12,330 bases of DNA from Cephalothrix simula (Eukaryota; Nemertea; Palaeonemertea; Archinemertea; Cephalotrichidae), in NCBI GenBank assembly GCA_035591015.1, contig JAXIUW010186626.1, positions 1 through 12,330 on the forward strand, read 5' to 3'. The notes under the pieces are model-generated. The model saw nothing but the letters and a program-made list of their open reading frames with translations. It was not told the DNA's origin and made no database searches. The first letter of the stretch is position 1, and each line of letters begins with the position of its first letter. Shown here piece by piece: positions 1-8,572 of this stretch. Made by a program: the position numbers and the translations under genes.

Positions 1-75
1 GGGCGCGGGTTCGATCCCTGGGTCCGCCGAGTGCTCTCGGGGTCTCAATCTTCCTTTGTATCAATTATATACGAA
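1..75 (+). repeat. tRNA-derived SINE, 3' part (truncated by window start)
   Basis: The fragment opens inside a tRNA-like head. Positions 7-18 match the RNA polymerase III B box (consensus GGTTCGANNCC). A GC-rich body follows, reading CGAGTGCTCTCGGGGTCTCAAT at about 26-48, and then an AT-rich tail ending near 75. The same body occurs on the minus strand at 9472-9507 and 12269-12330, so this is a dispersed repeat rather than a tRNA gene. No A box is visible because the 5' part lies before base 1. The match with the copy at the window end is exact over 14-75. Confidence 0.8.
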
Positions 76-331
76 TAGCTTTTATGAAAATTTATTTTTA
101 TGCGAACGAAGGCCTCAGCTACTTTCAATCATACGTGTATTTTGCTTCATCGGGTTATCCACGACTTTGGTCCTCGAGGAGTATTATTAAATTAATATAA
201 TTGTTTATAGTGCCGAAACGAATCCTTTCATTTTATAATAATTTCATTTTACGTCACTTTTGTTTTGTTCATATTTATTTCATATTTTTGTAAATTTTTG
301 TTTTTAATTTATTTGGTAATTTTTCAACCAG
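76..331. other. intron portion upstream of first visible exon
   Basis: AT-rich sequence with no coding signal, ending in a polypyrimidine-containing acceptor (ttttcaaccag, 321-331). Because the first visible exon starts at an acceptor and not at a start codon, this stretch should be the end of an intron whose upstream exon is outside the window. I see nothing else in it. Confidence 0.6.
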
Positions 332-475
332 ACTCCACAATCTACTGCTGAAAAGAAACAATCTACTCCACTGCCCTCTTTTGGGCAAGATAGTGATCCG
401 GTGCGTAACGAAGCTGCAACTAAAATACAGGCTCAATATAAGGGATATAGAACAAGAAAAAATATGCAAAAACAG
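332..475 (+). CDS. IQ-repeat calmodulin-binding protein, internal exon (IQ motif 1)
   Basis: This exon has 48 codons, open throughout, starting in phase 0 after the acceptor CAACCAG (ending 331) and ending in phase 0 at CAG|gttggg (donor at 476). Residues 1-26 are a Ser/Thr/Pro-containing linker. Residues 27-43 form an IQ motif, EAATKIQAQYKGYRTRK, with I32, Q33, K37, G38 and R42 at the consensus IQxxx[RK]Gxxx[RK] positions. IQ motifs bind calmodulin or calmodulin-like light chains, usually calcium-free. The residue after IQA is Gln here, not the Ser found in neuromodulin. Reading through the donor meets a TAA after three more codons (485-487), so correct splicing, or a truncated isoform, depends on this weak donor. 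The gene starts upstream of the window. The motif is certain; the protein family is not. Confidence 0.85.
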
Positions 476-960
476 GTTGGGATATAAATGTAAAACACTG
501 GTAGATATTCTATCTTGCCTACAGCTTATACATTCAGGTTTCTTAAACGGATATGACGTCATGAAAATGGCGCCGGTTCGTTATAAGTTACTGGGCTATA
601 CTAACTGAAAATTCAAGCTGTTGTATGTGATAGATACTCTACTGTAATCCAAATTACACAAAATCAATGTGAGTCGATCTCATTTTCACCATTATTATGT
701 GACGTCTCAGCTAATCCTAAGCCGCTCGGCTAAGCCTCGCCTTTAATCAAGTGATTCGTCTTCGTCTTCAAATTCCAAGGCTTTCAAATTATTTATCTTT
801 AATTCAAATCTGCCTTCGGCGTTACAAACCTAACCTTGAGCTGCTTGACTTGTCTACATGTAATTTAATGCATGTTTTTTAATGATATTATCATATAAAC
901 ATTATATTTTGCTAGAGGACAAAAGAATTAAAAAAAGAAACCACGTTTCAATTTCATGTA
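476..960. other. intron 1, proximal part
   Basis: Non-coding, AT-rich. The only site of note is a perfect 10-bp palindrome ATGACGTCAT at 553-562, containing the CRE core, about 80 bases after the donor. Short open frames here lack splice or compositional support. Confidence 0.6.
554..561. promoter_or_regulatory. CRE-like palindrome TGACGTCA (1 of 3)
   Basis: An exact match to the cAMP-response element consensus bound by CREB/ATF bZIP proteins. It lies in intron 1 just downstream of the first IQ exon. Identical octamers occur at 5221-5228 and 8142-8149. Whether it is bound is unknown. Confidence 0.35.
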
Positions 961-1800
961 CAGGGTTGCCATTCCTACGGTTTTTTGGAAAAATGGCCAA
1001 TTTATACGGATTTCCTACGGTTTTGAAGATTTTCTACGGTAAAAATCCGTAGATCTTATTTCTTGCTTTTGTCATATTATATATAACATTAAATTGATGT
1101 CTAAGAAGATGCTTACAATGTAAAACAAAGCATTGAGTCACTCATTATTACTCTAAATCTTCTTCTTTTTCGGAGACAAGACTTAGTAATCTGTATTACC
1201 ATTTTGGGTATTGTTATTGAACGTCAATTTCCTCTGGTGAGTTTAAAACAGATATTTTCCAGAATGGCGGGAAAATTACTGACAATCAAACTAAAGAGGC
1301 AACTGCATCAAGTGGGTAGTAACATTTGGGTAAATTTGGGTCTAGGAACCTGGTTCCGGTATCACATCATGCGTTTTACATATGGCGGCCATATTGGAAA
1401 ACAAGAAGGCGTCTATGTAAGAAACTTTCGGAATTCACCTTTATAGAAGCTTAAACAAATTTTTCATCGTTATTTCTTAATCTTGTCACAAAATGCCAAT
1501 TATAAATCATATTCATCACTTAGGCTATCCCGCCTCTATGGCAGCCATTTCGAAATGCAATGTTGAAGCTGCTCATCGAGTATGCCATGGTGTTGTTTTC
1601 GATAAGTTTAGTCCGGTAGAGCGATTTTATGTCATAAGATTTAATGTTACTATCATCAGTTACCACTGGCGGCCATTTTGAAAAACAAAATGGCGGTTGA
1701 AATGCTGGAAAATATCTTGCACTTTTCACTGGTACATAATCAAGTTTGGTATAGTTTAGTCGGATTGATTTCAGTCCACTAAGTTGAATTTTTACGTCCA
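961..1800 (+). repeat. left arm of foldback element
   Basis: Pairs with the right arm at 2014-2703 in inverse orientation. It is about 150 bp longer than its partner because roughly 1055-1205 has no clear counterpart, so it carries either a later insertion or a part lost from the other arm. It contains CTACGG subrepeats at about 977, 1014 and 1035, and GGCGGCCAT motifs near 1384 and 1669. Confidence 0.7.
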
Positions 1801-1853
1801 ATTTAATTTAAAGCTTACAGCATACCTGTTGAAAAACAAAATGCTCTAGATAT

Positions 1854-1915
1854 TGTTTATTTATTTTTTATTTTTTTTATATTTTTTTTTTATTTATTTT
1901 TTTTTTTATTTTACC
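1854..1915. repeat. T-rich low-complexity tract in foldback loop
   Basis: About 60 bases almost entirely of T and A (runs of T broken by single A) in the non-pairing centre of the foldback element. It is followed at 1967-1993 by a two-copy 14-bp tandem repeat, CAACTGGTGTGCAC then CAACTGGTGTGCA. Slippage-prone simple sequence; no gene. Confidence 0.75.
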
Positions 1916-2013
1916 ATATCCAGTATTTTCAGCAAATCCAGACATCATTTCGTTTTTCAAAATGGCCAACTGGTGTGCACCAACTGGTGTGCATTATGCT
2001 TTGAGTCAAATAG

Positions 2014-2703
2014 GGCGTAAAAAATCAAATTAGTGGATTGAAATAAATCGGAAAATCGGAAAGTCTACCAAAGTCACCAAACTTGATATTAAAAGATATT
2101 TTCCGGCATTCCAAAACCGCCTTTTTGTTTTTCAAAATGGTCATCGGTGGTAACTGATGAGAGTAGCATTACATCTTATGCCAGAAATGGCTCTACCGGA
2201 CCAAAATTACTCGAAACACCTTTCCCGATGGTGTTTTGAGCAACTTCTACATTGCAGTCGCCATTTTTTCAAAATGGCCGCCATAGTCTCCATAGTGTGA
2301 AATATGAATTTTAAATGGCTTTATGTGACGAGATGTGAAAAAATAAAATAAGAATTTGTTAAAGCTTCAATAAAGGTGAATTCCAAAAGTTTCTTACGCC
2401 ATTTTGTTTTCCGATATGGCCGGCATAGGTAGTATAAATGTATACACGCATGCTTTGATACCGGAACTAGCTTCCTGGGCCCGAATTTACCCGTATGTGA
2501 CTATCCACTTGACGCGGTTGCCTCTTTAATTTGATTGTCCACATTTTGGCCGCCATTACAAATTCACAATAAGGGTGAAATTGACTGCAAATGGCCTCAG
2601 TTCTGGAAGAATTCTACGGATTTCCTACGGGTTTTCTGCTTAGGTTCTACGGTTTTTTACCCGAAATCCTACGGTTTTTCGGGTTTTTGGAGTGGCAACC
2701 CTG
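2014..2703 (-). repeat. right arm of foldback element
   Basis: Reverse-complement partner of the left arm. Its outer part (2612-2690) holds four CTACGG hexamers in the same orientation as those of the left arm, so this subterminal cluster is directly repeated although the arms as a whole are inverted. It ends GGCAACCCTG at 2694-2703. Confidence 0.7.
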
Positions 2704-3809
2704 CATGTGTTTTCCAAAAATGGATAAGGATCAAGAGACCATAGAAAAAATTGTATCAACAACGTTACATTTAGTAACAGCAGTGTAACGTCACATATCT
2801 CACTTTTCTTAACATCAGCCATAATAATTTTTAAATCAATGATTAAAATTGGAGCGCGAATGGTAATATTAAGATACTTATTTTTATTTTAAACTTTATT
2901 TGTTTAAAAAGGATATTCAATGGACAGAAAAGTGCGTAACACTTATCAATATGTGGATCATGTGTCTCTCGAATGTGCAGTTCTGATGCACTTTAGTGCA
3001 GTGCGACAGAGAGTATATTCTTACAACAATAAACAATATGTACAATGAGTATACGTAACGTAAATGAAAAATATAAAATTTTAAGTAAATCTGTTGAAAG
3101 ATAGTCTACTGAAGGAGACTCATGTTTCTCTCTCAATATCCCCCCCCCCTTTCGATCGACCGTTAGTTCGCTACGGTTGTTGAAAGTATATGTGAGAGAA
3201 AGTTTTGCCGATTGGGGGAAATTGCTTTATGGCGATCACGTTGTAAAATGATAAAATAGTAACGAATTTTTGTGTAACGCCGAAGATCTTGCCCTAAAAT
3301 GCTTAGTTGCTATGGGAAGCAAATTGCTACTATAGGCCTGCCTTTCACTCTGATCTACTAACGAAAAATATTTTCTATCTTCTATTCAATATGCATCTTA
3401 GATACTTACTGATTAAAGCAAAGCAATGCCTTAGGCCAAAACTTTCAGTAAAATTTACTCAGATGACTATTGCACTTTAGTCTATTGACAGTGTCATACT
3501 TATTAGATGCAATACGAATACGAACCTCCTTATGTGTCTTATATTTAGGGTTTTGGATTCTGTTTACTCTTATGACGAAATAAGCTTTCTGTATTCAATA
3601 TTTCTCTTAATCCGAAGCGGGTTCTGTGTGAAATCAGAGCTAAAATAATCCATCTCCGTTTTACCAAAAGTGATATAATGTAACCAAATTATTGATGTTG
3701 TAAAGATTGTTTTTCACCAAGCTAATATCAAATTGATGAATTTATTAAGCTACAGAGCTGTTTATAAGAATGTATAAAAACACATTGATTGATTCTCTTT
3801 TTGCTTTTG
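2704..3809. other. intron 1, middle part without gene
   Basis: AT-rich non-coding sequence. It holds a C10 homopolymer at 3140-3149 and small dyads such as TGCACTTTAGTGCA near 2986-3000. No exon-like open frame with usable splice sites and no recognisable transposon was seen. Confidence 0.55.
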
Positions 3810-3811
3810 TA

Positions 3812-4217
3812 CAGCCCTGGCCAAAAGTTTTTAGACGCATGTGCTTATAATGCACTAGTCAATGAAATCCTACACAAGACGGGGTCGATAATTGACGATG
3901 TTAGCGCTATCCCAGATCAATGTAGCGACACATACCTCTTGCTTCTTTGACGATGTTAGTGATAGATAGCGCATACAAATGTTAAAGGGGTCGATAACAT
4001 AGCGCTCCTTTGAGAAAGAAGTTGAATGCAAAACATAATGATCCAGCCTTTGATTTTTCATGTTTTTCAACTGGCTTTCAACAAATTATTTTGTTTTTCA
4101 TCGAAATCTATCCCAATTCTTTTGGCTGAGTCGCAGTCATTCATCGTAGTCTTAATCGATAGTTAGCGCCATGTTAGCGCACAGAATTTGTATTTCGTTG
4201 ACCTTTGGCCAGGGCTG
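3812..4217. mobile_element. Tc1/mariner-type MITE (406 bp)
   Basis: Terminal inverted repeats begin CAGCCCTGGCCAAA at both ends (3812 onward, and the complement ending 4217), flanked on each side by TA (3810-3811 and 4218-4219), the target duplication of Tc1/mariner elements. The left terminus continues AGTTTTTAGAC, which closely resembles Tc1-family ends. At 406 bp with no transposase frame it is a non-autonomous deletion derivative. Inside, GATGTTAGCGCTATC-like words recur near 3897, 3952 and 4161, which may be internal transposase sites or chance. It is intronic and appears intact. Confidence 0.9.
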
Positions 4218-4467
4218 TATATTGATAGTAAAATGGAACATAATTGTGCACCAAAAATAAAAGAAATATAATATATTTCTGTTTAATATTACCTTACCTT
4301 ATTTGGGGGATGGCGTTTTAGTGTCGTTATGTCGTTTTTATTTTAACTGAAACTAGTTTTTTTTTACATGTGTTACCTGTAAAACGTATTTCAAACTTTT
4401 GGCAATAACAGACTTTACAAACCATGCGATATAACGTGTCATTATATCGCTCTCGTGGTGTATATTC

Positions 4468-4838
4468 AAGTAGTAATAACGTTCTACTATGGGACACTCT
4501 TTTGTGGGGCGGATTTGTGATTGTGGTTGCGGTGAAAAACTTTATGACAGCTTTCGGCTAGGTAAACTATACACTACTGGAAAGGTCTAATTGTGAGAGG
4601 TCCGTTGCGCCGCTAAGAAAAAGTTACTTACCTTAGTAAATATGGTGTCACCATATCACCCCTAGGAAAATAGAGGATGGGTTAGGTGCCTTTTCTTAGC
4701 GCAAATAGACCCCTGGCGACGAGACCTTTCCTATGGTGCATAGTTTACCGTGCCAAAAGGGGCGTTATAAATTTTTTACCGCAACCGCAATCCTCCTCAC
4801 AAAAAAGTGCATGATATAGTAGAACGCTATTACTACTT
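4468..4838. mobile_element. palindromic foldback MITE, AGTAGTAATA family
   Basis: The whole 371-bp segment is an imperfect palindrome. It begins AAGTAGTAATAACGTTCTAC and ends with the complement of AAGTAGTAATAGCGTTCTAC. The arms, about 165-180 bp each, share blocks for GGTTGCGGT, GTAAACTAT, GGAAAGGTCT and GCTAAGAAAA. The centre is the 8+1+8 dyad at 4640-4656 (ATATGGTG, T, CACCATAT). Each end also forms a small hairpin (AGTAG with CTACT). No protein is encoded and no clear target duplication is visible. A related single arm lies at 9744-9945, so this is a repeat family in this genome. Confidence 0.85.
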
Positions 4839-5026
4839 ATTGGTTATGATATCAGTTTTACGGATTAATTTTGCCATATACAGTGACGGGCATAACGATG
4901 CTAATAATCCTCCACATATCAATATATTTTAAGACACTTTCAACTAGAGATTCGTTGACTAATGGTGCAAAAATTCTTGTATTTTTCTGTTCTATTAGAA
5001 ATTTAAAATGATATTGAAATTTTTAG
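4839..5026. other. intron 1, distal part with acceptor
   Basis: AT-rich intron end, closing with the acceptor TGAAATTTTTAG at 5015-5026. No other feature. Confidence 0.6.
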
Positions 5027-5188
5027 GACAGCAAATCGTCCACCCACTCCAACCCTGACGAGGCGGCTACTGCTATACAAGCCTGTTATCGTGGTTACAA
5101 AGTCCGTGATGATTTAGACAATAAAAATAAAGCAGCGACCACAATCCAAGCCAATTTTCGGGGATATAGGGTTCGAAAAGACATACAG
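5027..5188 (+). CDS. IQ-repeat calmodulin-binding protein, internal exon (IQ motifs 2 and 3)
   Basis: Fifty-four codons, phase 0 at both ends, between acceptor AATTTTTAG|GAC and donor CAG|gtttga (5189). It opens with a polar linker (DSKSSTHSNPD). IQ motif 2 follows, with I17, Q18, R22, G23 and R27 (EAATAIQACYRGYKVR), then IQ motif 3, with I40, Q41, R45, G46 and R50 (AATTIQANFRGYRVRK). The two Ile residues are 23 apart, the usual spacing of tandem IQ motifs such as those in myosin lever arms, so adjacent calmodulins could be packed in register. The residue after IQA is Cys in motif 2 and Asn in motif 3, so neither has the neuromodulin-type phosphorylatable Ser. It follows exon 332-475 in frame across a 4.55-kb intron. 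Confidence 0.9.
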
Positions 5189-6409
5189 GTTTGAGGCGTC
5201 GTTCATTAATGTGCATGAATTGACGTCACGCTTGGTGTAGCCAACCAAAATGTCCGAAATATCCGTTCCGCTTCACTTGATTTACAATTAATTGTTCTTA
5301 AATGGGTCACTCTCTTTTATCAAATGATTAAGATGCAACCAAGATTCTAATCATTAATCACTTTTTTGTTTAATTGGAAGGTCTATACTAATCATTGTGC
5401 ATGCTTTTGTGCTATATCTGTTTTATTAATCAATTTGTTATTTTTTTAAATTTCAGTTAATGATTTGAAATATTGAATTTAATTTTATTGTAGATATAAT
5501 GATTACCTGTAAATTTTTGATTATGACTTTTATTGAATGTACTAATTATTTATTTATGTATTATATTACTTAACTACGCACACCTTTTTATTCGATTTTG
5601 CTATCCCATATACTTGCATGTGTTGTTTGAAAACGTGTCTATATAACTGGTGTATACTACTACTCAAATGTGCGGAATTCTAAAAGTTCAGTAATCAAAA
5701 ATGGGGCCGCGCCTAAACAAAAAATTCTCTTGGCAATGGCCGCCTATATATCTTTGGAAACATCGTGAAGCAATATTTTATCAAAACATGAAATAGACAT
5801 ATCAACAAATCAAATCTTTATTATCGATTGCAAGCATCATGAAATGCCTCCAACGGCTGTCAAAGGAACTCCAACGATTTTTACCTCATGAAATTAAGTT
5901 TTTCTCCCGTCTTTTTGGAGCTCTTCTTGACGCACACTTCGCGCAGTTTTTCGCACATTTTTGTATACAAGAAGACCCAAGAATAAAATGGCTTTCATAC
6001 GTTTTCAAAATGGCTTCCGCTCCCTTTTTAACCCTTATTTTACATATGCATCGTTTTCTTTCAGTTCATTCTCTTGCATTCTATTCCTTTTAATTTTTAA
6101 CACCTCGGTAGCTAGATTTAACAGTTTTGAAACATCAATAACTCTGCACATACAGGTATGATGAATTTCTCAGAAGATCATTATTTTTAAATGATAATAT
6201 TGATATTGATAGAGGCTTTTTGACTTCATTTTTTCTGCCTCTACTGTCTGTTCTATTTATATTTGTGGTACGCCCACATTGGTGACAATATTCAATAAAA
6301 CACATCGTCTTGTGACAACTCAAAATAATCGCTAAGGATTTAAGAAAACGAGTTGAATTTTAGCGTTACTTAGGATATTATTTACAGCTCCATTTTTTCT
6401 TATTTTCAG
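5189..6409. other. intron 2
   Basis: A 1221-base intron from donor gtttga to acceptor TATTTTCAG (6401-6409). Mostly AT-rich unique sequence. A stretch near 5695-6020 has more GC and AAAATGG/ATGGCCGCC words reminiscent of the foldback element, and may be an old transposon fragment, but no termini could be found. Open frames here (for example 5839-6093) have no homology that I recognise. Confidence 0.6.
5221..5228. promoter_or_regulatory. CRE-like palindrome TGACGTCA (2 of 3)
   Basis: An exact CREB/ATF consensus octamer 32 bases downstream of the donor of the second IQ exon. See the matching sites at 554-561 and 8142-8149. Function inferred from the motif only. Confidence 0.35.
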
Positions 6410-6442
6410 GATTCAAAAGCTGAGGAACCGGAAGAAACTACC
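6410..6442 (+). CDS. IQ-repeat protein, 33-nt microexon
   Basis: Eleven codons (DSKAEEPEETT) between a strong acceptor (pyrimidine tract then TATTTTCAG, ending 6409) and a consensus donor, ACC|gtaagt (6443). Phase 0 on both sides, so it can be included or skipped without changing frame. The acidic content matches the Glu-rich start of the next coding exon and makes it a plausible extension of that linker. It starts with the same DSK tripeptide as the exon at 5027, perhaps a trace of exon duplication. It is too short to show by coding statistics; support comes from the two good splice sites, the matching phase and the composition. Confidence 0.7.
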
Positions 6443-6577
6443 GTAAGTTATTTTATGTTTCTATTTTACGCAATTTGTAGATCAGCAGATTGCGTTCTAG
6501 TTGATTAAAAAAAGTGGACCTTGACCACTTGACCCATATCCTGAAAGCTTAGGAAAATATAAATCGTGTATGTTTCG

Positions 6578-6747
6578 TTTGGGTTGAGGCAGCCTGTAGG
6601 CCACCCGGGGTCCAAAAAATCTTAGGAATAAATATTTTCAATTATTTTGTGAAAAAATTTTTTTTTTATTTGAAATTTTTTTATTTTAAACAAATTTTGT
6701 AAAAAAATTTTTTCCTTCGCCGCACAGGGCGGTGCAGCCTAACCCAA
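6578..6747. repeat. imperfect inverted-repeat element, possible MITE
   Basis: The left end TTTGGGTTGAGGCAGCCTGTAG (6578-6599) is mirrored by the complement of the right end, TTTGGGTTAGGCTGCACCGCC (around 6727-6747), with small gaps. The interior is very AT-rich with runs of A and T. Size (170 bp) and structure fit a MITE, but the termini are imperfect and I could not define a target duplication. Confidence 0.45.
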
Positions 6748-7258
6748 ATACCTGGGGACTTATTCTGCTCCTTTAGAGCAACCGGCCAATCTCTAAATTA
6801 CTAAATAGTCTAAAAAATCTATTTAAATTAGAATTGGGAAAATTGCAACTTTTTAGACACCAGATTCTGTGAAAACTTTTATTACATGTTTTACAATTTT
6901 GCACTTTAACGACCTTATTTGAAAAATGACCGTTGATCACTGACAAATATGGTGTTCAGCATCTTGATGCATATATTTTCTTATGTATTTCTAGTATATT
7001 CATGCTATTCCTATATTCATGTATATATCTGATTTATTTTGGGCGTTTTCAAATTTCGCTGATCGAATTTCGATTTATTTCAAATTCAATACATGTATAT
7101 GTATGTTCCTGTCTTAGGCAACCTTTTGTTCTAAAATGCAATTGTAAACAGTTTCATATTACAAATCATCAAATCATCCCCCGCGCGCACTTCATTCAGC
7201 TTTGGGAACTTTGAATATACGACTATATATTATTACCAGCTGTTATTACGTATGTTTT
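6748..7258. other. intron 3 segment without gene
   Basis: AT-rich non-coding sequence. The open frame at 6933-7214 has an unremarkable hydrophobic translation with no recognised domain and no splice support. I see no repeat or regulatory structure in it. Confidence 0.5.
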
Positions 7259-7395
7259 AAAAATTCCCCGTACAGACCCTTTTGATAGATTTTTAACTCG
7301 GGTAGAAGTGTGCAGTTTCTCAGGTAATTTTCACTTTTAAAGTGAAAATTACCCGAGTTAAAAATCGATCAAAAGGGTCTGCACGGGGAATTTTT
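7259..7395. repeat. strong hairpin: 46-bp inverted repeat around an inner palindrome
   Basis: The arms 7259-7304 and 7350-7395 are reverse complements over 46 bp with two mismatches (GTACAG against GTGCAG, and GATAGAT against GATCGAT). The 45-nt loop contains a second dyad at 7323-7351 (GTAATTTTCACTT mirrored about a single central base) that overlaps the right arm by two bases. The high arm identity suggests a recent insertion or ongoing arm correction. No protein and no clear target duplication. A small foldback MITE is the likeliest explanation. Confidence 0.8.
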
Positions 7396-8572
7396 GAAAT
7401 ATACTTGGCTATGACTAAAGAAGCCAATTAACACACGAAAAGGGGTCACGTGATTGCAGTAAACTGGTTTCAAATTTTCGTTAGCGAAGGTTCCCCAGCC
7501 CCCCTCATGAATAATTAATGAGTTCTGATTTGCGGAAATACTCAAAGTATTTAGCTTACTGTACGTATAATAAGTTAAAAACTGAGTAAACAGTAATGTT
7601 TCAATGACCAATTACTGTTTCCCCTCTCTGTAAACACTAAATGTTTTTAGTATCACCCCAGCATTAAATATTACGAGTATTTTTAGCTAAGTCAATTTTC
7701 GATCCATTTTCTCACCTGAGATTCGATCAGTTGCTAAAACCTGCTTTAGCAAAGGAAGAAAAATGACCTTCGTAAAACGATAATGTAAACATTGATTTGG
7801 TATCGGATGTTGGTGTTTTGAAAAGGTAGATTATCATACCGGTGGTATCTGGGGGTATTCCACAATGGCAAGGACTCAATTAAATTTTTTGTCAGGTATA
7901 ACTGCTTTGCCAAAGACCAGGTATTCAAAGTGAAGATTTCAACGATTTATATTTTAGTCTGCGCACGAGAAGTTGGTTACGTCAAACTTTGTCCCACGCT
8001 CTTCAAAAGTCTGCCCACTGATTGTGGGTATTTTAATGAAAAATCGATTACATCTTATGTTTAAATCTTTGTTGAAAAATCTCCCCAATCTATATATCAA
8101 AATCGGATTAGATCGGGAAAATTGATTATCTTGGTTTTTTGTGACGTCAAACTTTCTAAATTCTAAATTTGGTGCTCTGAGGCACGGTTTCTCGCCTTTG
8201 CGAGCATTAGTGATTGGCAATCCTTTTTCAATCAATGAATTTTCTTATCCTTGTTAACATCCTTTCATTTGTTCGTAGAGGAATGTTTTTCGATGTTTTC
8301 ATTTTTACCAATTTTCTTAAAAGAGCCATATTAGCCACGTAATGCAAACAATATTATATACGGATGTCATTAGGTTAAAAGCCTTCCATTAGTCGACATT
8401 GTGAAAGAAGCTAATACCTTACGAAATTTTATAAAATCAGATTTCATATTTGTGTTGAATGGACCAGTAAATGAAATATAGTCTAGTTCCCTTCCCAGAT
8501 GCAAATTACAACCAGTCTAGCCCACATATTCCGGCTTATGGCCATAAATCAATGCCGATTATGGCAGCTAGT
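7396..8572. other. intron 3 segment without gene
   Basis: Non-coding, AT-rich. ACGTCAAACTTT occurs twice, near 7979 and 8144; the second overlaps a perfect CRE palindrome. Open frames on the minus strand (7369-7611, 7746-7928, 7954-8235) have no recognised domains. I see no defined mobile element. Confidence 0.5.
8142..8149. promoter_or_regulatory. CRE-like palindrome TGACGTCA (3 of 3)
   Basis: The third exact CRE octamer in the window, in intron 3, followed by AACTTT. The word ACGTCAAACTTT also occurs near 7979, with TTACGTCA in place of the full palindrome. Regulatory activity is unproven. Confidence 0.3.

Larger units (their letters stand above)
961..2703. mobile_element. large non-autonomous foldback DNA transposon
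   Basis: The element begins CAGGGTTGCCATTCC and ends with the reverse complement of CAGGGTTGCCACTCC, giving short near-perfect terminal inverted repeats. Beyond the termini, most of the left half (to about 1800) pairs with the right half (from about 2014). Examples are 1291-1330 with 2495-2540, 1333-1460 with 2360-2485, and 1610-1720 with 2090-2200, at roughly three-quarters identity by eye. The flanks CATGTA (955-960) and CATGTG (2704-2709) could be a 6-bp target duplication with one mismatch; no 8-bp duplication is visible. The CAGGG terminus is common in hAT-type elements, but the superfamily is not settled. No transposase frame exists inside, so the element depends on an unlinked source. 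It sits wholly in intron 1 and does not interrupt an exon. Confidence 0.8.

Noticed and set aside
1-40. tRNA gene at the window start
   Set aside because: A B box is present, but the downstream sequence does not complete an acceptor stem, and the same body occurs in at least two other places, as expected for a SINE.
961-2788. Several 60-90-codon frames within the foldback element as transposase remnants
   Set aside because: They are short, on both strands, overlap the inverted arms, and show no transposase motifs; the element looks non-coding.
3140-3149. C10 homopolymer as a functional site
   Set aside because: A single mononucleotide run; its length is also unreliable in sequencing.
5839-6093. 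84-codon open frame on the + strand
   Set aside because: No recognised domain, no splice-phase agreement with the gene, and sequence resembling a decayed repeat.
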